From Cyanobacteria bacterium M_surface_7_m2_037 (GTDB lineage: Bacteria > Cyanobacteriota > Cyanobacteriia > PCC-6307 > Cyanobiaceae), in the NCBI GenBank assembly GCA_016882585.1, contig VGPP01000065.1:1-9163 (forward strand): a stretch of DNA of 9,163 nt. Reading direction: 5' to 3'. Below are positions 1-6,054 of the stretch, in pieces. Every line of letters starts with the position of its first letter. The first letter of the stretch is position 1. A model generated the notes under the pieces. The model did no database searches and was not told the DNA's origin. It worked only from the letters and a program-made list of their open reading frames with translations. The position numbers and the translations under genes are program-made.

Positions 1-371
1 ACCACGCTGAGGCGATACACCGTGCCCAGATCGCTGTCGCCAATGCGCAGCGAGTAGCCGTTGCCGTCGATAAAGCGGTTGCAGATGCCGGTGAAGTCGA
101 AGCTGGAGAGCAGCGGATCCACCACAGACGGGTTACTGCCCTGCACGGCGTAGCAAGGCCGAGCTTCGCTGCGCTGCTCATAGATGTTGAGCTGGGCGCG
201 GCTGCCATCACCGATCGGCGCCGACACGATCACAAACTTGCTCTGATCCACCTCCACCGCTTCAAACAGCGCCTTGGATGCAGCGGGCTCAGGTGCCAGC
301 AGGGCCAGAGCACCGGCCAGAGGCAGGAGTGCAGCGAGGGTGCGAACCGAATGAATCACAGACGCAGGCAT
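1..371 (-). CDS. DUF3747 domain-containing secreted protein (N-terminal part, runs off the left end)
   Basis: The frame is open from an ATG at 371 to the window edge, giving 123 residues with no stop. Residues 1-31 look like a Sec signal peptide: a short basic start with R10, a hydrophobic run over about 12-26, then an Ala/Pro-rich end (PEPAASKA). The mature part begins near FEAVEVDQSKFVIVSAP and has Cys73 (ARPCYA) and Cys97 (FTGICNR), a plausible disulfide pair. It also has NPSVVDPLL and DGNGYSLRIG. From memory this pattern fits DUF3747, a cyanobacterial exported family of unknown role; no catalytic residues are visible. It lies 44 nt after the small membrane protein gene on the same strand, so it is probably co-transcribed with the deformylase. 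A weak AGG is the only ribosome-binding candidate and sits in a hairpin. Family assignment is by recalled motif only. Confidence 0.75.
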   Translation of the reverse strand, partial: MPASVIHSVRTLAALLPLAGALALLAPEPAASKALFEAVEVDQSKFVIVSAPIGDGSRAQLNIYEQRSEARPCYAVQGSNPSVVDPLLSSFDFTGICNRFIDGNGYSLRIGDSDLGTVYRLSV

Positions 372-376
372 GCAGC

Positions 377-411
377 CTGGCGATCGTAGAAGTGCCGAGC
401 GGCGATGCCAG
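377..411 (-). promoter_or_regulatory. Stem-loop just upstream of the DUF3747 start codon
   Basis: CTGGC (377-381) pairs with GCCAG (407-411), and ATCG (383-386) pairs with CGAT (403-406). This gives nine base pairs with one bulged base (382) around a 16-nt loop. On the minus-strand RNA the stem ends 5 nt before the ATG at 371, and the only AGG near that ATG lies at its foot. No T-run follows, so it is not a standard intrinsic terminator. It could hide the ribosome-binding region or be an RNA processing site. Chance in GC-rich DNA cannot be excluded. Confidence 0.35.
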
Positions 412-415
412 CCCC

Positions 416-613
416 TCAGGCCGGCTTGTTGATCCGGATCGCCACCAGCAGGCTCAGCACCGTGCCAGGCAGGGCCAGGCCCAGGATCAGGCGAGTGGTG
501 GATACGCCCAGATCGGGATCGCCATAGGCGAGCTCAAACACAGAACCGGTGGCGGCGATTCCAAGCAGGCAGGCCAGGGCCAGGAACACTCCGGCCAGGG
601 GTTTCATCGGCAT
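416..613 (-). CDS. Small two-helix membrane protein, function unknown
   Basis: This 65-residue protein has two hydrophobic segments, roughly residues 5-23 (LAGVFLALACLLGIAATG) and 41-59 (RLILGLALPGTVLSLLVAI). They are joined by a polar loop, FELAYGDPDLGVS, and a short basic tail follows (RINKPA). That fits a small inner-membrane or thylakoid-membrane protein. I do not recognise a named family, though similar short proteins occur in picocyanobacteria as far as I recall. The ATG at 613 lies 12 nt after the deformylase stop, so translation probably depends on the upstream gene; no strong Shine-Dalgarno is visible. A second ATG at 607 (MKPLAG) is an equally reasonable start and would give 63 residues. 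The Cys in LALACLL resembles a lipobox only loosely. Confidence 0.65.
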   Translation of the reverse strand: MPMKPLAGVFLALACLLGIAATGSVFELAYGDPDLGVSTTRLILGLALPGTVLSLLVAIRINKPA

Positions 614-625
614 AACGAGAGGGCC

Positions 626-1228
626 TCAGGCGATCGCGTGCACATCGGCCGGATTGAAGCCCTTCTCGCCGAGGCCTTCGCGCAGCTTGTCGTGATCGGT
701 GACGCGATCCACAAACAGCACACCATTGAGATGGTCCATCTCGTGCTGGATGCAGCGGGCCATCAGGCCATCGGCCTTCAGCCGCTTCGGCCGGCCCATC
801 TCATCGCGATAGCTCACATCCACCACGCTGGGGCGCACCACATCGAGGTACACACCAGGAATGCTGAGACAGCCCTCCTCATAGGTGCAAAGGCTGCCGC
901 CCACGGAGGTGATCTCGGGATTGATCAGGATCAGGGGCGGGCTTTTGGGGTCTTCGATCTCCAGATCGATCACCAGCAACTGCAGCGGCTCACCGATCTG
1001 CGGTGCCGCCAGGCCGATGCCCTTGGCGGCGTACATGCTCACCAACATGTCGCGGGCCAAGGCGCGGATGCTGTCGTCCACCTTGCCGATGCGCTTGGCG
1101 GGGGTGCGCAGCACCTGATCACCCAGGGTATGGATGTCGTAGGGAGGGTGATCCACCGGCTCTTTCGACACCTGCAGCCGGCCGGCGTTTTCGGCAGAAC
1201 GGGCCAATCGGGCGAAGCTGCTGGCCAA
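626..1228 (-). CDS. def: Peptide deformylase
   Basis: This cytoplasmic metalloenzyme removes the formyl group from the N-terminal methionine of new proteins. All three family motifs are intact in the 200-residue product: GIGLAAPQ at 70-77, EGCLS at 118-122 and QHEMDH at 161-166. The expected metal ligands are Cys120, His162 and His166, with Glu163 as catalytic acid/base. About 30 residues precede the core, as in other cyanobacterial deformylases. I chose a TTG start at 1228 (MASSFARLARSAEN) because GAGGA lies 6 nt upstream and the protein then has the family's usual length. The only longer choice is a GTG at 1432, which would run 140 nt into the divergent peptidase gene and add 68 low-complexity residues. 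It is the first gene of a likely three-gene transcript. Confidence 0.95.
   Translation of the reverse strand: MASSFARLARSAENAGRLQVSKEPVDHPPYDIHTLGDQVLRTPAKRIGKVDDSIRALARDMLVSMYAAKGIGLAAPQIGEPLQLLVIDLEIEDPKSPPLILINPEITSVGGSLCTYEEGCLSIPGVYLDVVRPSVVDVSYRDEMGRPKRLKADGLMARCIQHEMDHLNGVLFVDRVTDHDKLREGLGEKGFNPADVHAIA
630..637. repeat. HIP1 palindrome GCGATCGC
   Basis: It encodes the last Ala-Ile-Ala of peptide deformylase, one base before the stop codon. Confidence 0.8.
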
Positions 1229-1234
1229 GGCGTG

Positions 1235-1239
1235 TCCTC
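1235..1239 (-). promoter_or_regulatory. Ribosome-binding site of def (supports the TTG start)
   Basis: On the minus strand the sequence reads GAGGA, then CACGCC (6 nt), then TTG. This spacing is ideal for initiation at TTG 1228. No ATG lies in this frame between here and the core domain's own internal methionines. Confidence 0.6.
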
Positions 1240-1260
1240 GCTGGCGGGGTCGTTCAGGCG

Positions 1261-1266
1261 ATTCTA
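1261..1266 (-). promoter_or_regulatory. Candidate -10 element for def
   Basis: The minus strand reads TAGAAT, one mismatch from TATAAT, 32 nt before the TTG start. That would place a transcript start about 25 nt upstream of translation. No convincing -35 is seen 16-18 nt further up. The site overlaps the AGGAGG at 1266-1271 that reads toward the divergent peptidase gene. Confidence 0.3.
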
Positions 1267-1292
1267 GGAGGCTTCTCTCGAGCGCTTTGGAG

Positions 1293-3224
1293 ATGGCTTC
1301 GCCCAGCACCAGCCCAGCCCCCCTCTCCGCTGAGCTGGTGCTGGGCAAGACCCCAAGCCTCAAGGAACCGAAGCTGCTGGGCGGGGTTCTGTATTGGCTC
1401 GAGCAGCGCCCCCAGGAGCAGGGCCGCACCACGTTGATGGCGCGCCGCGGCCCCGATCAGGCGGCGCAGGAACTCACGCCAGGCCCCTGGAACCTGCGCT
1501 GCCGGGTGCATGAATACGGCGGTGGAGCCTGCGCGATCGGCCGGCTTGCCAGCGGCGAGCCCGTGGCCGTGTTCGTGCACGACGGCGATCGCTGCCTGTG
1601 GCGGCTCTCCCTCAGCGAGGGTGATCAGCAACCGCAGCGGCTCACCTCGCCCGGAAGCGATGGGCGCTTCGCGGGTGCGCTCGGCGGTGGCCTGATCGAT
1701 CCGGCCGGCAACCGCTGGATCGGCGTGCTGGAAGCGGGCGGCCAGGATCAGCTGGTGGCGGTGTCTCTGCTGGGCGGGGAGCCCGAACACCTGCACAGCC
1801 CGGTGGATTTCTGCGGCTACCCGGCCCTCAGCCCGAGCGGACAGCACCTGGCCTGGGTGGAGTGGCAGCAGCCCTGCATGCCCTGGGACCGCAGCCAACT
1901 CTGGCTGGCGGAGATCCAGGCCGATGGCCTCCTCAGCGCAGGGCGGGCTGTGGCCGGCTCCACGCCGGCCGATGCGCACGGCTGCTCGGTGTTTCAGCCG
2001 ATCTGGGCCGGCGCGGATCTGATCGTGAGCAACGACCGCAGCGGCTACTGGAACCTGGAGCGCTGGGCTGCTGCCGATGCGGACACAACAGCCTCCACCA
2101 CACCCGAGTGGCAACCGTTGCTTCCGATGCAGGCGGACTTCGCCATGCCCCAGTGGGTATTTGGCATGAGCACCCACGCCTGGGATGGCGCGCAGCTGCT
2201 GGCGCTCTGCTGCAAGGAGGGTTGCTGGGAGCTGGGATCGCTGGCACTGCCCGAACAGCCCGGGGCTTCCGCCACCTGGCGCCCATTCAGCACGCCCTTC
2301 AGCGATCTCGCCGAGCTGTGCGCTGAAGCGGGAACGCTTGCCTGCGTGGCCAGCAGCGCCACGGAACCTTCGGGCCTGCTGGAGCTCGAGCTGAGCAGCG
2401 GTGAATGGCGGCATCAGCCCGCCGCCCCCTGCCCCGTGCCAGCAGAGGCCATCAGCCGCGGCGAGTCGCTCTGGTTCAGCGGCCATGGCGGCCTGCGCAC
2501 CCAGGCTTGGTATTACCCACCGGCCGGTGGCGGCCACCCCGAGGCCCCCCTGCTGGTGAAGGGCCACAGCGGCCCCACGAGCATGGCCCGCACCGGCCTG
2601 AGCCTGGGCATTCAGTTCTGGACCTCCCGCGGTTGGGGCGTGGTGGATGTGAACTACGGCGGCTCCACCGGCTTCGGCCGCGCTTACCGCGAACGGCTTG
2701 ATGGCCAGTGGGGTGTGGTGGATGTGGCCGACTGCGCCGCCGCCGCGAACGCCCTGGTGGCCAAGGGCCTCGCCAGCGCCGACCGCATCGCCATCGAAGG
2801 CGGCAGCGCCGGCGGGTTCACCACCCTCGCCGCCCTCTGCTTCACCAGCACCTTCCGGGCCGGTGCCAGCCGCTACGGCGTCGCCGATCTCAGCGCCCTT
2901 GCCGCCGACACCCACCGCTTTGAAGCCCGCTACCTCGACAGCCTTGTGGGGCCCTGGCCTGTAGCGAAGGCCACCTATGAAGCGCGATCGCCGCTGCAGC
3001 ATGCCGAGCAGATTCGCTGTCCGGTGATCTTTTTCCAGGGGCTTGAGGATCTGGTGGTGCCGCCGGAGCAAACCGAGCAGATGGCGGCGGCGCTGAAAGC
3101 CAATGGCATCCCCGTGGAGGTGCACCTCTTCGCCAACGAAGGCCATGGCTTCCGTAATGGCGCCACCCAGATCCAGGTGCTGGAGGCCACCGAAGCCTTC
3201 TTCCGCCGCCACTTCCAGCTGTGA
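1293..3224 (+). CDS. S9-family serine peptidase (prolyl oligopeptidase / acylaminoacyl-peptidase type)
   Basis: This 643-residue cytoplasmic peptidase probably trims or degrades short peptides. About residues 15-380 form the beta-propeller gate and include HEYGGG at 73-78. About 385-643 form the alpha/beta-hydrolase domain. The catalytic triad is clear: Ser505 in GGSAGGF, Asp586 in GLEDLVVPP and His618 in NEGHGFRNG. KGHSGPTS near 423-430 is the expected oxyanion-hole region, and DVNYGGSTGFGRAYR is typical of the family. No signal peptide is present. The ATG at 1293 is chosen; a TTG at 1287 would add two residues. AGGAGG at 1266-1271 is too far upstream (21 nt) to be a good ribosome-binding site, so the start is uncertain by a few codons. 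It is divergent from def and sits 10 nt before the first GltS-like gene. The exact S9 subfamily and substrate cannot be told from sequence alone. Confidence 0.92.
   Translation: MASPSTSPAPLSAELVLGKTPSLKEPKLLGGVLYWLEQRPQEQGRTTLMARRGPDQAAQELTPGPWNLRCRVHEYGGGACAIGRLASGEPVAVFVHDGDRCLWRLSLSEGDQQPQRLTSPGSDGRFAGALGGGLIDPAGNRWIGVLEAGGQDQLVAVSLLGGEPEHLHSPVDFCGYPALSPSGQHLAWVEWQQPCMPWDRSQLWLAEIQADGLLSAGRAVAGSTPADAHGCSVFQPIWAGADLIVSNDRSGYWNLERWAAADADTTASTTPEWQPLLPMQADFAMPQWVFGMSTHAWDGAQLLALCCKEGCWELGSLALPEQPGASATWRPFSTPFSDLAELCAEAGTLACVASSATEPSGLLELELSSGEWRHQPAAPCPVPAEAISRGESLWFSGHGGLRTQAWYYPPAGGGHPEAPLLVKGHSGPTSMARTGLSLGIQFWTSRGWGVVDVNYGGSTGFGRAYRERLDGQWGVVDVADCAAAANALVAKGLASADRIAIEGGSAGGFTTLAALCFTSTFRAGASRYGVADLSALAADTHRFEARYLDSLVGPWPVAKATYEARSPLQHAEQIRCPVIFFQGLEDLVVPPEQTEQMAAALKANGIPVEVHLFANEGHGFRNGATQIQVLEATEAFFRRHFQL
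1585..1592. repeat. HIP1 palindrome GCGATCGC
   Basis: It lies in the propeller part of the S9 peptidase, in codons for Gly-Asp-Arg-Cys. Confidence 0.8.
2984..2991. repeat. HIP1 palindrome GCGATCGC
   Basis: It lies in the hydrolase domain of the S9 peptidase, in codons for Ala-Arg-Ser-Pro, between the catalytic Ser and Asp. Confidence 0.8.
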
Positions 3225-3229
3225 AGGGG
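3223..3229 (+). promoter_or_regulatory. Ribosome-binding site of the first GltS-like gene
   Basis: GAAGGGG is followed by 5 nt and the ATG at 3235. It overlaps the peptidase stop codon (3222-3224). It settles the start against a frame that stays open for 132 nt upstream inside the peptidase gene. Confidence 0.6.
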
Positions 3230-3234
3230 CGCCG

Positions 3235-4644
3235 ATGAACGACCTGCTGCCCAACCCCTGGAACTTTGAGGCATTGCTGGGGCTGGAATGGCTAGCCCTG
3301 GCCGCCGGCGTGCTCAGCCTGATCCTGATGGCCGGGCGCCGCATCGGCCGGCGGCTGAACCTGCGCCTCTGGGGGGTGCCCGAGGCTCTGGTGGCGGGCT
3401 TGATCGGCCTGCTGGTGGCACCGGCCGGGCCGCTGCCCTTGCTACCGGCGCACCTGATGGAGCTCTGGGGCGGTCTGCCGCTGGTGTTGCTCACGCTGGT
3501 TTTCGGGTCGCTGATGCTCGGCAAACCGCTGCCGAAGCTCGCGGGGCTGTGGCGGCCGGTGAGCGGCCAGGTGTCGCTGGCGCTGGTGCTCGCCTTCGGG
3601 CAATACGTGGTGGGCGGGCTGGCGGTGCTGCTGGTGCTGCAGCCCTGGCTAGGGGTGAGCCCGGTGATGGCCTGCCTGATTGAGGTGGCCTACGAGGGCG
3701 GCCATGGCTCCGCCGCCGCCATGGGTCCCAGCTACGCCGCGCTCGGCTTCCCCGGCGGGCAAGACCTTGGCTTGGCCATGGCCACCGTGGGGCTGCTCAG
3801 TTCCACGCTGGTGGGCGGCGTGGTGGTGGTGATCGGCCGCCAGCGCGGCTGGCTGCTGGCCCAGAGCCAACACGGCTCATTGCCCGGGGCCGCGCCACTG
3901 GCCGGCTCCGCCACTGAAGGCTCGGCTCCCACCCATCCAGCCTGGGCCGCCTGGGCGGTGAACCTCGGCTTGGTGGGCATCGCCGTGCTGATCGGCGTGG
4001 GTTTGTTGGCGTTGCTGCGCCTGGGCACCGATGCCATCGGCGGCGGCGTGGCCGTAGTGGGGCGCTCTCTGCCGGTGTTCCCGCTGGCGATCATCGGCTC
4101 GCTGCTGGTGCGCTGGCTGCTGGAGCGCAGCGGCAACAGCCACTGGGCCTCCGCACCAATTCAGAGCGAGATCGGCACTCTTTCCGCCGATCTGCTGATC
4201 ACCTCGGCCACCGCCTGCCTCAACCTGGCCCTGCTGGCTGCCGACTGGCTTCCGCTCACGGTGTTGGCGGTGGCCGGCCTCGCCTGGAATCTGGCGGTGA
4301 CCCTGCTGCTCGCCCCGCGACTGCTGCCGGCCGACTGGTTTGAGCGGGCGGTGCTGGAGTTTGGTCAGGCCACCGGCGTGGCGGCCTCGGGCCTGCTGCT
4401 GCTGCGCATGGCCGACCCCGACGACCACAGCCAGGCCCTGCCGGCCTTCTCACTCAAACAATTGCTACTGCAACCCTTTCTGGCGGGAGGGGTGGTCACG
4501 GTGGTGGCGCCTTTGGCGGTGGCCGGTTGGGGCCTGCCCACCTGGACCGGCTTCTGCCTTGCGCTGGTGCTTCTGGCCGGTGGCGGCGGCCTGCTGCTGG
4601 CCCAGGCCGGACGCAACACTGAACCGACTGCTGCGCATCCATGA
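3235..4644 (+). CDS. Sodium/glutamate symporter (GltS) family transporter, first of a tandem pair
   Basis: This 469-residue polytopic membrane protein is dominated by hydrophobic segments. It shows the two-fold pseudo-repeat of the GltS family. The N-terminal half carries EGGHGSAAAMG (154-164), matching the family's Gly-Gly-His-Gly re-entrant motif. The C-terminal half carries the counterpart EFGQATGV (375-382) and RMADP (391-395). GltS imports glutamate with sodium; the substrate here is inferred only from family. A polar loop at about 202-240, rich in Ser, Pro and Gly, separates the halves. It is about 70 residues longer than E. coli GltS. It follows the S9 peptidase by 10 nt and overlaps the next gene by 4 nt. 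It carries about 13 more residues than its partner before the shared IPEALVAGL-like segment. Confidence 0.85.
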   Translation: MNDLLPNPWNFEALLGLEWLALAAGVLSLILMAGRRIGRRLNLRLWGVPEALVAGLIGLLVAPAGPLPLLPAHLMELWGGLPLVLLTLVFGSLMLGKPLPKLAGLWRPVSGQVSLALVLAFGQYVVGGLAVLLVLQPWLGVSPVMACLIEVAYEGGHGSAAAMGPSYAALGFPGGQDLGLAMATVGLLSSTLVGGVVVVIGRQRGWLLAQSQHGSLPGAAPLAGSATEGSAPTHPAWAAWAVNLGLVGIAVLIGVGLLALLRLGTDAIGGGVAVVGRSLPVFPLAIIGSLLVRWLLERSGNSHWASAPIQSEIGTLSADLLITSATACLNLALLAADWLPLTVLAVAGLAWNLAVTLLLAPRLLPADWFERAVLEFGQATGVAASGLLLLRMADPDDHSQALPAFSLKQLLLQPFLAGGVVTVVAPLAVAGWGLPTWTGFCLALVLLAGGGGLLLAQAGRNTEPTAAHP

Positions 4645-6044
4645 AGCTGTTCGATGTGCTGGTGGCCTTTGCTGGCCTCAGCCTGTTGCTTTTGGCAGGG
4701 ATCACTCTGCGCCGCAAGCTGCGCTGGCTGCGGCAGCTCGGCATCCCCGAAGCGCTGGTGGCTGGGTTGCTCGGCCTGCTGATCGGTCCCTTCGGCCCCC
4801 TGCGGCTGTTCCCCGAGCAGGTGTACACGGTGTGGGCCCAGACCCCGGGGGTGCTGATCTCACTGGTGTTCGCCACCTTGTTTCTGGGTCAGCGCCTGCC
4901 CAGCCCGCGGCAGCTGTGGCAGCGCGCCGCCGGCCAAACCGCCTTCGGCATGACTCTCGGCTTTGGCCAATACCTGGTGGGAGCCCTGCTGGTGTGGCTG
5001 GTGCTGCAGCCGCTGTTCGGCACCAACCCCTTGATGGCCTGCCTGATTGAAGTGGGCTTTGAAGGCGGCCACGGCACCGCCGCCGGCATGGGCGACACCT
5101 TTGCGGATCTCGGCCTCGCCTCGGGCGAAGCCCTGGGGCTGGCGATGGCCACGGTGGGGGTGGTGAGCGCCGTGCTGATCGGCAGCGCGCTGGTGGTGAT
5201 CGGCCGCAGCCGGGCCTGGCTGGGGGCGAGGGAGCGCCAGCCCTCCGATGGCTCGCTGCTGCAGCGCGCGGCAGACAGTGATCCGATGTCGGCCGAAGCG
5301 AAGCTGGCGCGGGAAGCCGCAGCGGGCCTGAGCGATCCCGGCAGCGATGGTTCCGTCACCATCGATGCGCTCACGGTGAACCTGGCCCTGGCCGGCGGCG
5401 CGGTGGGGCTGGGGGTGCTGATGAAGGAGGGCATCACGCGCCTGGGCGGAGCGCTCGGCGGCACCGCCACGGCCGATCTGCTGGATGCCATCCCGGTGTT
5501 TCCGCTGGCGATGTTGGGCGGGCTGGTGGTGCAGCTGGTGCTGCAATGGCGCCGCCACGACGATCTGGCCTCGCCCGTGGTGCAGGCCAGCGTGGGATCG
5601 CTGGCCATGGATGTGTTGATCACGGCCGCGATGGCCAGCCTCAACCTGCCGATGTTGGAAGAGAACTGGCTGCCCTTCCTGCTGCTGGCGCTGGTGGGTC
5701 TGGCCTGGAACGTGGCGGTGTTTCTGCTGCTGGGCCGCCGCTTCTTCCGCGATCACTGGTTTGAGCGCGCCATCGCCGATTTCGGCCAGGGCACCGGCGT
5801 TACAGCCACAGGCCTCTTGCTGCTCCGCATGGCCGATCCCTACGGCCGCAGCCGAGCGATGGAGAGCTTTTCGTTCAAGCAGCTGGTGTTCGAACCCTTC
5901 CTGGGCGGCGGGCTGATCACCGCCCTCGCGCCGATCGCCGTGGCGAGTTGGGGCTTGCCGCGGTTTAACGCTGTGGCACTGCTGCTCACTGCGGCCTCCA
6001 TCGCCTTTGGTCTCTGGATCGGGCGGAGACCTCAGCCGCTGTAG
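4641..6044 (+). CDS. Sodium/glutamate symporter (GltS) family transporter, second of a tandem pair
   Basis: This 467-residue paralogue of the preceding protein has the same layout: GIPEALVAGL at 34-43, EGGHGTAAGMG at 141-151, a long polar and charged loop at about 190-243, DFGQGTGV at 380-387 and RMADP at 396-400. Both halves are intact, so it is a complete transporter on its own. It differs from its partner at motif positions: Thr146 for Ser159, Gly149 for Ala162, Gly384 for Ala379, Thr388 for Ala383, Thr390 for Ser385, and DPYGR instead of DPDDH. The ATG lies inside the upstream stop (ATGA) and no Shine-Dalgarno precedes it, so translation is probably coupled. The central loop is longer and far more charged than in the partner. 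Substrate is unknown; glutamate or another dicarboxylate is the family-based guess. Confidence 0.85.
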   Translation: MKLFDVLVAFAGLSLLLLAGITLRRKLRWLRQLGIPEALVAGLLGLLIGPFGPLRLFPEQVYTVWAQTPGVLISLVFATLFLGQRLPSPRQLWQRAAGQTAFGMTLGFGQYLVGALLVWLVLQPLFGTNPLMACLIEVGFEGGHGTAAGMGDTFADLGLASGEALGLAMATVGVVSAVLIGSALVVIGRSRAWLGARERQPSDGSLLQRAADSDPMSAEAKLAREAAAGLSDPGSDGSVTIDALTVNLALAGGAVGLGVLMKEGITRLGGALGGTATADLLDAIPVFPLAMLGGLVVQLVLQWRRHDDLASPVVQASVGSLAMDVLITAAMASLNLPMLEENWLPFLLLALVGLAWNVAVFLLLGRRFFRDHWFERAIADFGQGTGVTATGLLLLRMADPYGRSRAMESFSFKQLVFEPFLGGGLITALAPIAVASWGLPRFNAVALLLTAASIAFGLWIGRRPQPL

Positions 6045-6054
6045 CCCCAGCGTT
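6037..6054. terminator. Weak hairpin between convergent gene ends (possible bidirectional terminator)
   Basis: CGCTG (6037-6041) and CAGCG (6048-6052) form a 5-bp stem with a 6-nt loop. TTCAGTT follows on the plus strand. It spans the stop of the second GltS-like gene and ends at the stop of the convergent aldolase gene. The stem is short and the T-tract poor, so termination here may be inefficient. Confidence 0.25.

Noticed and set aside
416..613. Lipoprotein signal at LALACLL in the small membrane protein
   Set aside because: The residue three before Cys is Ala rather than Leu/Ile/Val, and the hydrophobic run continues well past the Cys as a membrane helix would.
278..1267. A 329-codon plus-strand open frame across def and the small membrane protein
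   Set aside because: The translation is His/Gln/Ala-rich with no domain, and it is antisense to deformylase, whose three motifs are intact.
3103..3234. A 44-residue N-terminal extension of the first GltS-like protein
   Set aside because: It would lie inside the peptidase gene, is basic and Ser-rich with no membrane character, and GAAGGGG sits 5 nt before the ATG at 3235.
1254..3524. A 756-codon open frame on the minus strand across the S9 peptidase gene
   Set aside because: It has no recognisable domain and is low-complexity in Gly, Ala and Arg. It lies opposite a gene with a full catalytic triad, so it is a high-GC antisense shadow.
4860..5756. A 298-codon minus-strand open frame opposite the second GltS-like gene
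   Set aside because: The translation is a His/Gln-rich composition artefact and the sense frame is a clear transporter.
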